NCBI GenBank assembly: GCA_934463165.1
Contig: CAKSJG010000002.1
Location: 124,001-188,000, forward strand
From: an uncultured Clostridia bacterium
GTDB lineage: Bacteria > Bacillota > Clostridia > UMGS1810
Length of the DNA stretch: 64,000 nt
Direction of reading: 5' to 3'
Part shown: positions 6,928 to 18,000 of the stretch, one piece after another
Layout: each line of letters starts with the position of its first letter
How positions within the stretch are numbered: the stretch's first letter is position 1
Program-made: the position numbers and the translations under genes
Notes under the pieces: model-generated
Database searches by the model: none
What the model was told of the DNA's origin: nothing
What the model saw: the letters and a program-made list of their open reading frames with translations, nothing else

Positions 6928-9006
6928 TTAGTTTTGCGGCATAAACAAATCTGCATACACGTCCGTAAGTATCTTTGATTTATTCGGAGTGCTTGTATAT
7001 TCTTTAAATCCAGGCCGCTTCGGTGCAAAACCGATAAGATACTTAAAAAATATATAAACCGGAACGGCAGACCAACCGTGGCAAAGACTGCCGGCAAAGT
7101 CGAAATCATCGGCGCCTTTTTCCGTCTCCCAGAACGTATCGGTATCGGAATATACCATCTCGGACCATGTTGAAACAATATCGTCAATTACACCGTCAAG
7201 GTATCTGATATCAGATGACAGCACGGCATCGTATTTATATATTGAAGTGCTCAGACTCGTTTTTATAAGATGTTCATTGCCGTGCACAAGAGCAGGCGCA
7301 ATATCCGATGAATGCTCAAGGCAACAAAGAATTGCAAGGCTTTGCGTAAGCTCATGAAACATTCCGCTTTTAAGGTCTGTTTTGTAAAATCCGCTGTCGG
7401 GATCGTAAAAAGTTTTTTCAACTTCTTTTTTAATATTTCCGGTATTGTATTTTTCGGCTCTGCCCAAGTATCGGCATATATCGTTATATGCACTGCAGGC
7501 AAGAATATAATACATATTGATCACACTGTCACAGCCTATAAATTTACTTCCGTCAAGACCGCTGCGCCATTCGTAAAAATGCCAGTTTTCCTCTATATCT
7601 TCCGTTTTGACAAGATTGTTTTCCACTTTAAAAAAGCCGATTATTTTATCAGCACACGAAAGCATGCTTTCGCCGAATTTTATATCTCCGCTGTATAGGC
7701 AATAATTTTTGAGAGCAATTACCCAGCAAAGAGAAAATGACGGTATTGTAAATATAAAATCAGCCGGGGCACAAATCCTAAGAAGTCCGTCACTTGTTTG
7801 CGAATCAGCAAGAAGCCGCAAGCTCTCACGCGCAAATTTATATTCGCCGAATGCGTAATATCCGCAGAGCATCTGAACCAAAGAGTCAAATGCATAGAGA
7901 GACTGTTCTCTCCACGGGCAGTCTTCATAATGCTCATGCATGCACAGCCTTAAAGTATTGATACTGTTTTTATATATTTTATCTATAAGATAATTGCCGC
8001 TTTCAAAGCGCGCCGTTTTGTCTGTCGGGTAATCCGTCGGTATGATTCCGAATTTATAAACCGTAACATCACCTTTCATGCCGGTTATGTTAACCTGCAG
8101 ATACCTGGCACCGAAGCGCTTAAAACAGCCCGTATATTGCTGTCTGCCGTCTTTTGACGTATAGCTCACGGCAAAACATCTTCCGCCGGTATATGTTCGC
8201 ACCCGCATATCATCCAAATGTTCCCCAAAGCCTATATCAAAACGTGTTCCGGAATCGCATTCAACATCAAGATACAAGTTGCCGGCATATTCCCTGCCAA
8301 GGTCAATTATAAAATACACACCGCCGCTGTTGTACTTTATTTTACTGCCGTCAAAAACCTCTTTTACATCGGCAAATGACATAAAATCTTTTTGCATCAT
8401 ATATGCAGGGCTTCCGCTTGTCTCTCTTTTTATATAGCCTGCGGTTTTTATTTTGCCGCACTGCAGAGCGCCGCGGACAAGCTTTTTAACCGGTCTTTTT
8501 TCGAATGGTATATGGGTGTCTATCACCTTCGGATTTGTATAATCCGCATCATCGCAGCTTGCGTTAAAATGATAGCTGTACCCTATTTGCGGCGAAATTT
8601 TTTCTGTTTCGCCGCTTTCATAAGCTTTTAATATGCCGATTTTTGTGTTTTCGTCCGAAACAATAAGAGTGTCGCCCGCCGAAAGTGCAAAGGCAAGCCC
8701 TGCCCTGCCGGGGTAATACGTAAAAGATGCGGTGTGCTGATGATATGCGTCTATTTTAATTTCATTTTCACCGTTTATTATATAATCCGAAACATCATAG
8801 GTATCGTATACGCGTCTGTTATCAAAGGTTCTGTACTGACCGAAACCGACAAGACGTGAATTTATATACAAAGCGTATTCCGTTTCACAGTATATTTCCA
8901 TAACAGCTTTATCAAAATTTCCGTCCGAATTAAATTTTTTTACGGCTCTTACATATTGATTGACAGATTCGGCGTCAGTCCATATCTGTTTGGATTTTTC
9001 AATCAT
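6928..9006 (-). CDS. Alpha-L-rhamnosidase-like glycoside hydrolase (GH78-type)
   Basis: 692 residues from the ATG at 9006, chosen for AAAGGAG nine bases upstream. No signal peptide, so it is probably cytosolic. Residues about 25-330 are beta-sandwich domains (VMEIYCETEYALYINSRLVG, IIDLGREYAGNLYLDVEC); from about 340 an (alpha/alpha)6 barrel begins, with the GH78-like DCPWREQSLYAFD at 362-374. The canonical version continues GWxGDA, which here reads LYAFDS, so the subsite is altered and another terminal sugar is possible. The GH20 gene directly upstream ends 21 bases before this start, indicating one operon. Confidence 0.78.
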   Translation of the reverse strand: MIEKSKQIWTDAESVNQYVRAVKKFNSDGNFDKAVMEIYCETEYALYINSRLVGFGQYRTFDNRRVYDTYDVSDYIINGENEIKIDAYHQHTASFTYYPGRAGLAFALSAGDTLIVSDENTKIGILKAYESGETEKISPQIGYSYHFNASCDDADYTNPKVIDTHIPFEKRPVKKLVRGALQCGKIKTAGYIKRETSGSPAYMMQKDFMSFADVKEVFDGSKIKYNSGGVYFIIDLGREYAGNLYLDVECDSGTRFDIGFGEHLDDMRVRTYTGGRCFAVSYTSKDGRQQYTGCFKRFGARYLQVNITGMKGDVTVYKFGIIPTDYPTDKTARFESGNYLIDKIYKNSINTLRLCMHEHYEDCPWREQSLYAFDSLVQMLCGYYAFGEYKFARESLRLLADSQTSDGLLRICAPADFIFTIPSFSLCWVIALKNYCLYSGDIKFGESMLSCADKIIGFFKVENNLVKTEDIEENWHFYEWRSGLDGSKFIGCDSVINMYYILACSAYNDICRYLGRAEKYNTGNIKKEVEKTFYDPDSGFYKTDLKSGMFHELTQSLAILCCLEHSSDIAPALVHGNEHLIKTSLSTSIYKYDAVLSSDIRYLDGVIDDIVSTWSEMVYSDTDTFWETEKGADDFDFAGSLCHGWSAVPVYIFFKYLIGFAPKRPGFKEYTSTPNKSKILTDVYADLFMPQN

Positions 9007-9026
9007 AAAAACCAGCTCCTTTAGCA

Positions 9027-10478
9027 TTATTTGTCACAAATCAGCCGAGATATCTTTTGAATGAGTTTTTCATGCTTTTCCGCAAAAAAATCATCACTGA
9101 CATATCTTTTTTCGTTCCATACGTTTTCCGACATTGCGGCAAGATTCTCTATGACGCGGTTAACCTCAAGCTCAAAAGTACACTCCCATGCGCAAAGCTC
9201 TCCGCCAATGACCTCATCACAGGGCGGAACATTTATCGGGTTTAAGCATGTATCGTTTTTCTCATTGTGGCTACCCCAATTATAAACGTTCCAGCCAAGA
9301 ATGTCAAACGGAGAATAACGGTGTTTTAAATTCGGAATTATATAGAGAGGTTTACTGCTTGAGTTAATAATCTTAAAGCCCTCGCGCAAAAGGTCTTCAG
9401 GTCTGTGATACGATGTGTCCCAGCCGTTTACAATAGTTTCGCGCGGAATATTTTCGCTGCCCTTTATCGGGAATCCCTCCCAAACAATCGGGATTTTGCC
9501 CTTTGCAAGAATGATTCGCGTCATTCTCGAAACATAGTCACTGTAGAGTGAATAAATATCTTCGATGTTATTATCTTTCATATATTTATTGCAGACATCA
9601 CAACACTTCCATGCCTTTATATAAGCCTCATCACCGCCTATATGGATATACGGTGAATCCGGGAAAAGTTCAATTATCTCATCGGCAATGACAGAAAACG
9701 CCTCCGTAACCTCATTTTTTCCTGCGCATACAACGGTATCGGGGCTGTAAAATTCATTGCTTCCCTCCATAAGATCTTCATCGGGTTTTGTAATCGTATT
9801 TGCAAATATTTTTTTGTACTTTGAAACATATATTTTGGCGTGACCTGTGGTTTCAAATTCGGGGATAATCGTGATTCCGCGTTTTTTTGCATGTTCGTTA
9901 AACGATGATACATCGTCATACGTATAACTCTGACCGTCCGTAACCATATCCGGAAAAGCTTTTGACGGGAGGGTGTATCTCTGATCATCTATAAAATGAA
10001 TATGCAAATATTTTATTTTATAGATAAAACACAAATCAATATATTTGTGAATTTTATCGGGAGCATGCCATTCTCTTGCCGCATCAAGCATAAATGACCG
10101 AAATTCTTTGTCGGGGTTGTCTTTTATTTTAATCTGCGGAATTTCAAATTTGCCGTCTTTGTATTCCACAAGCTGCAAAAGAGTCGATACGGCATAAAAC
10201 ATGCCCTCGGTATCCGACGCATAAAGCTTTATGCCATCGGTACATTCTATTGCATATGACGATTCTTTTACATTTTCATCATAAACAAGCTCCGCACCGG
10301 ATGCGTCATTGCCGCATTTTGCGCTAAACATTAAAAATGCACACTCAACGAATGCTTCTGCGCAAGGCAAAAACGGTTTATACTTTGTAAAGACACTGCA
10401 TGGGATTTTTAAATTTTTTTCGTTTAAGATTTCTGTTGATTTCGGGTTTGGTATTATTGATATTTTTTTATCTTTCAT
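9027..10478 (-). CDS. Beta-N-acetylhexosaminidase, GH20
   Basis: 483 residues without signal peptide. Residues about 1-120 form the GH20b-like alpha/beta domain (YAIECTDGIKLYASDTEGMF); the TIM barrel starts at FRSFMLDAAREWHAP (127-140). The catalytic Asp-Glu pair is D283-E284 in HIGGDEAYIK; the substrate-binding PEFETTGH is at 207-214. GH20 enzymes remove terminal beta-linked GlcNAc or GalNAc by substrate-assisted catalysis. It lies between an SGNH esterase gene and the GH78-type gene in a tight minus-strand run, pointing to intracellular trimming of imported oligosaccharides. Confidence 0.88.
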   Translation of the reverse strand: MKDKKISIIPNPKSTEILNEKNLKIPCSVFTKYKPFLPCAEAFVECAFLMFSAKCGNDASGAELVYDENVKESSYAIECTDGIKLYASDTEGMFYAVSTLLQLVEYKDGKFEIPQIKIKDNPDKEFRSFMLDAAREWHAPDKIHKYIDLCFIYKIKYLHIHFIDDQRYTLPSKAFPDMVTDGQSYTYDDVSSFNEHAKKRGITIIPEFETTGHAKIYVSKYKKIFANTITKPDEDLMEGSNEFYSPDTVVCAGKNEVTEAFSVIADEIIELFPDSPYIHIGGDEAYIKAWKCCDVCNKYMKDNNIEDIYSLYSDYVSRMTRIILAKGKIPIVWEGFPIKGSENIPRETIVNGWDTSYHRPEDLLREGFKIINSSSKPLYIIPNLKHRYSPFDILGWNVYNWGSHNEKNDTCLNPINVPPCDEVIGGELCAWECTFELEVNRVIENLAAMSENVWNEKRYVSDDFFAEKHEKLIQKISRLICDK

Positions 10479-10518
10479 AGCTTCTATCTCCGTTAATATG
10501 ATAATTTAATGCAAAAAA

Positions 10519-11559
10519 TTATATATCTGTTTGGTTATTAAAATAATACATATTATTTTCAAGAATACCGCGTATAACCGGTTCAAGTACTTCCGCCATT
10601 CTGTAGCTTCCCAAATCATTCGGATGAGTTGTATCGGTTGTGCAGCAGTGACGGTCTTTGTCGCCAAAAAACGTTTCGCCGTCGATAAAATACACATCTT
10701 CACCTCTGTCTAACGCATTTTTATATGTTTTGCGTATTACCTCGCGCCGCTGCTCACTTTCTTCAAAATAATCAAAATCCGGGCATGACGTCATAATTAT
10801 CGGTATGTCGGGTTTTCTTGAGCGGATATACCTATAAAACGGCTCGTGAGTTTCATCCAGAAATTTTGCAGTGGGAGCATTATGGTCATAATCGAGCACA
10901 AGCATGCTTATATCAAGAGTGCAAATATATTCTGCAAATTTCAAATCACCTCTGGCACTGCCGGAAAAACCGAAATTGTAGTAATCTATATCAAGTCTGT
11001 CAGATATAAGCGCCGAATATGTATTTGACATTCGCGTCACATGAGCGCCCTCGGTAATTGATGAGCCGTAATAAAGCATCGGTTTGCTGAATTTATATCC
11101 GGTAGGCGGCTCAATTTGCGCACCGTCCTCAATTTCAACCCATGCGTCGGCTATTATTTCACCCATCGGCAAAAAAACGGTTATATCTTCCATATCACCG
11201 CTTTTTTTAAATTCTCCGGTGAAGCTTTTCTGCTCGTAATTTTCAGGAAATACAATACCGGCATAGCGCGATTTTTTTCTTTCACCTATAAGCACCTGCG
11301 CCGACTGACACGCAAAAATTGACATTCCGATATCAACCGACAGCGTTTCGAATGTGATGCCTATGCGAAATGTTTCCGAATTGGTACGAAAACACATTCT
11401 TGCACCCGGGCAACGTACTCCGGTTTTCGGAAAGCACTGAAGTATTCCCTCATAGCTTTTTGCCATTTCATAAGGCAATCTTTGCAGTTTTTTTGTTTTA
11501 TCAAAATGCGGAACACCGAATATTTTAACCGGTTCATCCGTATACCTTATTTTCTTCAT
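10519..11559 (-). CDS. SGNH/GDSL-type hydrolase, probable carbohydrate esterase
   Basis: 346 residues from the ATG at 11559, preferred over an ORF start 33 bases upstream because GAAGGG precedes it. The N-terminal ~160 residues form a beta-rich domain; the C-terminal half is an SGNH hydrolase with block I YYGSSITEG (nucleophile Ser), the Gly block NFGFSGSARG, an Asn-substituted block LDYDHNAP, and block V DTTHPNDLG (Asp/His). Two-domain SGNH enzymes of this type usually deacetylate or otherwise de-esterify sugars. No signal peptide. It belongs to the glycosidase run and may remove acetyl groups that block GH20 or GH78 action. Confidence 0.82.
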   Translation of the reverse strand: MKKIRYTDEPVKIFGVPHFDKTKKLQRLPYEMAKSYEGILQCFPKTGVRCPGARMCFRTNSETFRIGITFETLSVDIGMSIFACQSAQVLIGERKKSRYAGIVFPENYEQKSFTGEFKKSGDMEDITVFLPMGEIIADAWVEIEDGAQIEPPTGYKFSKPMLYYGSSITEGAHVTRMSNTYSALISDRLDIDYYNFGFSGSARGDLKFAEYICTLDISMLVLDYDHNAPTAKFLDETHEPFYRYIRSRKPDIPIIMTSCPDFDYFEESEQRREVIRKTYKNALDRGEDVYFIDGETFFGDKDRHCCTTDTTHPNDLGSYRMAEVLEPVIRGILENNMYYFNNQTDI

Positions 11560-11600
11560 ATAATATCCCTTCTTTTCATATGCAGTCCGCATCGTATTGT

Positions 11601-12125
11601 TTAATATTGCTCATCGTTTTTCATTACCTTTCTGTCTCTGACAGCAACGGCAACCAAAAGCGCTGCAAGAACAACAGCATGCGTTACAAGATTTCCGTAT
11701 GCAAAAGCAAAAATATCATACACAATCCAGATAATAAGATTGGGTATGTATATTGCTCTATAGTATTTGGCATTGCTCTGTGAAACACTGAGCACAAACA
11801 GCATCGCCGCTGCAAGCGAAAGTGAGTCATACCATGCACGAAATGTTAAAAGGTTGACAGCGGTAAACGCGGCAAGATGCAATGCAAGCCAGATTTTTGG
11901 CAACGGCCTTGATTTTGACGCATAAAAAAAGTTAATAATAAGCTGCACGGCTGCCGTAAAGCAAATTGCAGCGCCGCTGAAACCTCCGACAATCAGATAG
12001 CTTATCGCTATAAGAACGTTGCCTATAAGGCTGAATATAAGTACTGTTTTCATTTTCTTGTTGAACGGTTCAATCAGGCTCAGCACGGTTGCAATGAATG
12101 AAGCCGCATATGATATATATTCCAT
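11601..12125 (-). CDS. YgjV-family membrane protein
   Basis: 174 residues with about five or six hydrophobic segments (for example VLIFSLIGNVLIAISYLIVG, LSLAAAMLFVLSVS, VVLAALLVAVAV), so an integral cytoplasmic-membrane protein. The pattern fits the YgjV/Imp family of unknown function that is often found near sugar-acid and glycoside catabolism genes. GGAGG lies 5 bases before the ATG. It sits between the SGNH esterase and GH2 genes with only 12 bases to GH2, so it is co-transcribed. A transport or sugar-related role is inferred from neighbours only. Confidence 0.75.
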   Translation of the reverse strand: MEYISYAASFIATVLSLIEPFNKKMKTVLIFSLIGNVLIAISYLIVGGFSGAAICFTAAVQLIINFFYASKSRPLPKIWLALHLAAFTAVNLLTFRAWYDSLSLAAAMLFVLSVSQSNAKYYRAIYIPNLIIWIVYDIFAFAYGNLVTHAVVLAALLVAVAVRDRKVMKNDEQY

Positions 12126-12137
12126 GTGTTCCTCCGA

Positions 12138-14924
12138 TTATTTTTTTCTTGTTGCTGTTTTGTCATTTGTATTGAATGCAACATTTGTGTTTGCAAAAGC
12201 TTTTTTTACATCTGCATTAATAAGTGATAACAGCTCCTTTTTACCGATATGGTTTTTCGGGTTGAAATTATTTCCCGAAGCATAGCCTATTATTCGGTCT
12301 TTCAGCATGTTTGCGGCAGGGTCCGCGTCGTTAAAATTAAGGCTGCAGACGATAAGTTTCCCTGAAAGGCAGGAAAATTCAAACAATGCCGACTGCCTTA
12401 TAACATATTTATGAGTGGACGCGACCTCTATGATCGGGTCAAACTTAGCTTCAGTACCTTCAAAGCACACCGCACTGCCTCCCTCTGTGAGACCTGCAAA
12501 CTGCCAGCCGCAAAAACCGTCATGCGGAAAATCACAGAAAACGGGGTGATCATATATCACGGTCGCAAGATTGCCGGATGTACGCCCTGCAAGAGCGATG
12601 CGCCAGCTCAGCGCAAGACTCGCAAAAGGTTTTGAACCGAGAAGAACAACGTTTTTTCCCTGCTCCAGAAGCTCTGTCAGAATGCTCTCATTTGCTTCGT
12701 TTAAAACGGTTACATTGTCATATGACTTATTCTCGGTTTTCGGAAACAGATACAGCTCCCATTCATTTTCCGCAAAAAAATTATCGCTTTCAACTGTTGC
12801 ATAAAGCTTCATCTCTGCCGCTTTATTTGTATGCGGAAGAGTGCAGGTGAATTTTGCGATACTTTCAATTTCACCGTTTTCAATGTCATGCAGATTAAAT
12901 CTGCTGACGGCATGCAATTTTTCACCTGTAAATAATCTGACCGTCAGACTTGCTCCGCAAAGTTTTTTACCTCCGTAATATGACAAAAACATGCTGCAGC
13001 CGAAGTCTTCCCCGACATAATAATTTCTCTTTTTACCTATATCGGTAAGAATTACGGATTCTGAATTATACATTCTTATATTTCTTACGGTTTCACCTTT
13101 TTTCAGCTCATAAAATTCGTTCATCATTCCCACATCATAGCCAAAGGTATGCCAATGGGTATCAACGGGACCTAAAAAATCATAACCCGACACGGTGCGG
13201 CTCATGCGCAGATTTTCAAAACAAAACTTTCGGATTCGCCTTTGCCACTCGCATGAATTTTTGTAGTAAACCGGCGCTTTATCAAGAATGTTTTTTTCTA
13301 AAAGATGTTTTTCTACCGATGAGAACATCTCTGTTTTTCCGAAACGCGAATTTGAATACCTGTCTTTAACGCTGAGATCGGTATATGTTCCATCTATACA
13401 TATCTCATGGCTCAGACGAGGCTTTTGGTATACATCAGAATACGAGTCGAATTTTTTCGGATCGCAGGTTGTCGAAAAATAACTGTGAACGCCGTTCGGA
13501 TAAGTGCAGTATATATCACTGAATTCCCCGAGGGCTTTAAGCCTTTTCGGATGGTGTTTAAACGGATGCATGCTAAGCTCATTTTCAATACCCGGTTCAC
13601 ACCAAAAATATTCCACTCCCCTCATGGCGCTCATAGGCGCAAAAAGCGCGTCGGTCTCGGTATGGACTTCTTTTGCGCACGCTCTCAGATATTCAATAAA
13701 GGGTTCATCGATCAAAAGTTCATTTCCGCAGCAATAAATTACAACAGATGTATGATTTTTGCAAAAACGCACTATCTCTTTCCACTGTTTAAGTGTTGTG
13801 TTATTTGGGCACTCAACCTGAAGAAGCATACCAAGTTCATCCGCAGCATGCATATATTCTTCTTCGGGGATATATGTGTGAAAGCGAATAAAATTAAACC
13901 CGAGCGATTTAAGCTTTTTTATAACGGATCTGTAGTGTGCACCGTCATGATTCGGATGCACGGTATCGGGATAGCAGCAATGCTCACATGCTCCCCTTAA
14001 AAAATATTTTTTGCCGTTTAAAATCAGATCCGTTCCCGAAGATATCAGTCGGCGAACGCCGAACCACCTATCAAAAACGGCATTTCCGCAGTCTATTTTA
14101 AGAGTATACAAAGCAGGGTTTTCGGGCGACCAAAATTCAAGCCCCGATGTATCAAACGAAAAATCTCCGCCCGACACTCCGCATTTAAGCGTTTTGTCAC
14201 CGCCAAACACAGACCACGAAAGCTCCGCTTTTTCAAGTAAATCAGCATGTACAAAAACCGTTTTCAGATCATCAGAAACGGTAAGCGTCACATCCGTGAG
14301 CGCACATTTATACGTTCGTATTTCAACATCGCCTGTTATGCCTCCCGTACATTCGTTTGCAGCACGCGTTGTAAGCCCCGATACAGGCTCACCGCAGTAA
14401 CCCTCAAGCCGTTTATTTGAAACTGCAAGCACAATTGTATTTTTACCGTCAGTTATAGTATTTTCCGGTATTTCAATTTCAAACGGCGTGCTGTAACCTG
14501 CATGAGTACCCAAAAAAGCGTCATTCATCCAAACGGAAACAGTATTCTGAACTCCGCCGAAATATATTTTTTTTAATCCGACATTCTTTTTGAAGTCAAA
14601 GCTGCGTCTGTAAAAAAAGCTGCCCGTAATGTTTGGCAGAGCGGTATCGGGAGGATTGCCGGATATAGGATACCGCTGAATGCCATACTCGGGATTGTAT
14701 CTTAATTTTGAATAAAATGACGCATACGAAAATGCGTCGGTCATGTCTTCCCAATATCCGGGAACAGCATTTTCAATAATATCGGCACATATGCTTTCGG
14801 GTTCGGTTCCGGCATAATCCGTATCTTCCGAAATACTTTTAAACGGATTATCAGCCGATGTGTATTTTTCTGCGATGTATTTCATTTCCCAGCTTCCGTT
14901 CAGTGATTGTTTTATATAGTGCAT
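12138..14924 (-). CDS. Glycoside hydrolase family 2 enzyme
   Basis: 928 residues with the GH2 order: sugar-binding jelly roll (about 1-205, SFFYRRSFDFKK, GYSTPFEIEIPE), immunoglobulin-like domain (206-290), TIM barrel starting at FGVRRLISSGTDLILNGKKY, then a C-terminal beta extension (about 620-900). The acid/base is E402 in CCGNELL; the likely nucleophile is E507 in LSHEIC. Loop sequences are unlike LacZ (FLRGACEHCCYPD after the barrel start), so beta-galactosidase should not be assumed; glucuronidase, mannosidase or arabinosidase activity is possible. No signal peptide. AAAGGA precedes the ATG. It is the first gene of the run extending to the GH78-type gene. Confidence 0.82.
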   Translation of the reverse strand: MHYIKQSLNGSWEMKYIAEKYTSADNPFKSISEDTDYAGTEPESICADIIENAVPGYWEDMTDAFSYASFYSKLRYNPEYGIQRYPISGNPPDTALPNITGSFFYRRSFDFKKNVGLKKIYFGGVQNTVSVWMNDAFLGTHAGYSTPFEIEIPENTITDGKNTIVLAVSNKRLEGYCGEPVSGLTTRAANECTGGITGDVEIRTYKCALTDVTLTVSDDLKTVFVHADLLEKAELSWSVFGGDKTLKCGVSGGDFSFDTSGLEFWSPENPALYTLKIDCGNAVFDRWFGVRRLISSGTDLILNGKKYFLRGACEHCCYPDTVHPNHDGAHYRSVIKKLKSLGFNFIRFHTYIPEEEYMHAADELGMLLQVECPNNTTLKQWKEIVRFCKNHTSVVIYCCGNELLIDEPFIEYLRACAKEVHTETDALFAPMSAMRGVEYFWCEPGIENELSMHPFKHHPKRLKALGEFSDIYCTYPNGVHSYFSTTCDPKKFDSYSDVYQKPRLSHEICIDGTYTDLSVKDRYSNSRFGKTEMFSSVEKHLLEKNILDKAPVYYKNSCEWQRRIRKFCFENLRMSRTVSGYDFLGPVDTHWHTFGYDVGMMNEFYELKKGETVRNIRMYNSESVILTDIGKKRNYYVGEDFGCSMFLSYYGGKKLCGASLTVRLFTGEKLHAVSRFNLHDIENGEIESIAKFTCTLPHTNKAAEMKLYATVESDNFFAENEWELYLFPKTENKSYDNVTVLNEANESILTELLEQGKNVVLLGSKPFASLALSWRIALAGRTSGNLATVIYDHPVFCDFPHDGFCGWQFAGLTEGGSAVCFEGTEAKFDPIIEVASTHKYVIRQSALFEFSCLSGKLIVCSLNFNDADPAANMLKDRIIGYASGNNFNPKNHIGKKELLSLINADVKKAFANTNVAFNTNDKTATRKK

Positions 14925-14951
14925 AATCTGTCCTTTCGTTTATCATAAACA

Positions 14952-15002
14952 GTGCCGACATTAATCTTTATACATCAATAAAGCAAAGATTAATATCGGC
15001 AC
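14952..15002 (-). terminator. Strong hairpin after the 1207-residue secreted protein gene
   Basis: On the minus strand GTGCCGATATTAATCTTT pairs with an almost perfect inverted copy (14952-14970 with 14985-15002), followed by a short T-rich tract. It lies 20 bases after the stop of the secreted protein gene and 28 bases before the GH2 start. Confidence 0.7.
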
Positions 15003-15021
15003 AAAAGCAGGTTTGGAATAA

Positions 15022-18000
15022 TTATTTCCTCAGAACTACCATTTCATTAGCCGTAAAATACGACATCCTTGCAACAACGGTATCTCCGGGCATTACCTCG
15101 GGGAAATCAACCTTTCTGTAATCGTCATCTTTAAAATCGTATAAATATGCAACAGACTCGTTCGTATAGGAAATAGCATAATAGCCGCCGCTTAAATTAT
15201 ATTTTACAATTATCTTTCCGTTCTTTCGGTCATTACGGATAACCGTGCCGCCGGCTATAAATGAACTGCTGTGACGGGGTGTACTGTAAAAGCCGTTGGA
15301 ATCGGGAATGTATTTTGATATCTGGGTAACATCAAAATTTTCATTCATAGCTATACGTATCGGATCGCCTTTTTTAAGACTGTATACTTCATTTTCCGTA
15401 AGGTAAGATGATGTTTTAACAGTCATGGATATCTCTTGTCCGTGCCAGTAACCGTTTATCGACGGACACTCTTCACCTTCGGAAGTAAGCGCGCTGCCGA
15501 CACTTTTTACAATAATGAAGTTAGTCGATCCGCCTATGGCTTTAGGCTTCTGATTTATCGAAACTATCTTTGTAACAAGATTTTCGTCAACATCATAGGC
15601 AATTATATTATACTCCTCGTCTGCAGGAAGCGCTGAAACTCTCATAACATCAATATCGCTTTCGCGTGCATTATCGGGAATAATAAACACGGCACATTCT
15701 TTGTCAAGAAAAAGCATTCCGCCAAAACCGTTGTATTGGCTTCTTAAGATTTCGGATCCTGCATAGGATTTTCTGAAAGTGTCGTTTTTTGCAGCATTTA
15801 TGGCATCATCGGAAATAAGGCTCACGTCAGTCATGTCAATCGGGCGTTCTATCTGTGTGACCTCGCCCTTAAGATTTACTTTATATTTAATAATTCCGCG
15901 ATATCCGTTTGCCGATGACAGCAGAAGAGAATATGCATCCTCTTCCGACATCGATTTGCCGCCGTCTATTTTCAGTCTTTTTGCAAATCTTAATGTAACC
16001 CAACGTTTGTTTTCTGAGAAAATCCGACATGATATCTCACCGAGATTTTCACTTTTTAAACCGTAAAGATAACCGTAAACCGCACTCTGCTCCGTTTTGA
16101 TTGCGGCTATGCAGCCGAATGAGTCTACATAAAACTGATAAATTTTACCGGCAAAGATCTTTTGAAGCACGGATTTATCCGTTTTATACTTTATACCGTC
16201 CGCAACGATGTAATCATCGCCGGTTTCCGATACCTTAGCTGCAAAATTGTCATCGGACACAAGAATTTTCTTGTAGTTTCTTCCCTTTCCGCCGGATTCG
16301 GCAACAAGAAGCAGATTGTCGCTTTTTATACTGTCCAATAATGCCGCACTTCCGTTTTTGATAATCTTAAAGCCGTAGGAATCCTCATTGGGATCAAGCT
16401 CTATATCCGTTCCGTCATCGGTATATACGAGTGATGAAATTTTTGAAATTCCCGACGCTATATACGCAGTGTAAGCAGTGATGCTCACAACGGTATAAAC
16501 TGATGAGGAGTCGGAGGATATGAACTTCACACTGCCCTTTCCGTATTTATAAAGAAGATCGGCAGCTCCCGAAGCCATTTTTCCGTTTACAAGATATGTT
16601 GCATACGGAGAAACCTTTATCTTTTCATTTTTGTTTTCAAAATCGTAAGTTATTTCATTACCGTTTACGACTATATCATCAAGATTACATTCAAAAACCT
16701 TTGTATCATCGGTATTTTCGATATAAAGAATTTTCGGATATGATGATTTTTTTGCATTGTCATAGTATATTTTAACATCGCAGCCTATAAATGACTCTGC
16801 ATCGGACGTTCCGGCAAAATAGTTTTTGCCGCCTATCGTGACATAATTTTTGTCTAAATCCGATTCTTCCGAAAGAAGATCGGTATATCCGTTTGCTGAA
16901 ATTATGCCTTCGGTGTTTTCAATTTTTTTCCATTCCGTGAGAGGCGTTATGCCGTCACGAGATATATATTCGTTTTTGTCACCTGCGGATGTAAGAGTCA
17001 TTATGTCGGCGTCTGCCGCACTTTTTAATATGTCGCATGCAACAGACAACGTAAGAGGTGAATTAATATCGGTTATGTTTATGCCCGTTAACAGACCGGC
17101 ATCTTTTGCCGTACGTATATAACCGTTGGGATAACCGCCGTATATGAGAGCTGCATATTCATAACCGAGAGTATCCGTCAAGATTGCAATACCGCCGCCG
17201 ACGCTTAATATACCGTCTGATTCATTTTGACTGAATGTAAGGCTGCCCTTTTTCAGTCCGTTTGCCATAGACAAAAACTGCGAATATGTAAGGGTCTGAT
17301 TGGCGCTATACGACAAATTTTCATCCAAAACGCCGACTGCCTTTAAAAATTCAAAGCTTCCTTTACCGCTTTCCGTTACAAGCGGATTAGCTGACGAAGA
17401 CGCAAGATAAAGCTTCTTTTTTTCATCTTCACTTATCGGTGTAACAGTATTGTCTATGCTTATGCGCGACGTGATTTTATGCTCCTCGGATTTAACGGTA
17501 GGATTATTTGTATAAGGCACATAAGCTTTAACCGCATTATCAAAGGCTTTTTCAAAATCTGCCGCGCTTGCATACGGAATACCGCTCATAAGCGACATAC
17601 ACAATATATTTTTATCTTTATCCGAAAAAGAATCAAACTTATCATAATATCCCGATGAAGCAAGGAGAAAATCCCTGTTTTCGGCAATATATTTTGCCAT
17701 GGAGCTCCATGATTGATTATTCAGCCCTGCAAGGATGTCAACAAACTTAACGTCAAATTCGCGTGATACGTCTGTCTTTAAAGTTTTTCCGCGCTTGGTA
17801 AAAATCTTATCGGCAAGAAGAGTGATTTTGCAGCGGTAAGTCTCGGTTACGGGACCGAAAACCTTAACGGAAAGCTTTTTACCGTCGAGAGCTACGCTGT
17901 ATGCCGACTGCGGCAAAGCGCTTCCGCTTTTAGAAACTTCAACCGCCGCGGTGTAGTCTTTGGGGTAAAGCTCGGAATCAAATGTGAAATCCACACCAAA

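Noticed and set aside
13407..14000. 197-codon plus-strand ORF opposite the GH2 gene
   Set aside because: Antisense shadow of a well-supported enzyme gene.
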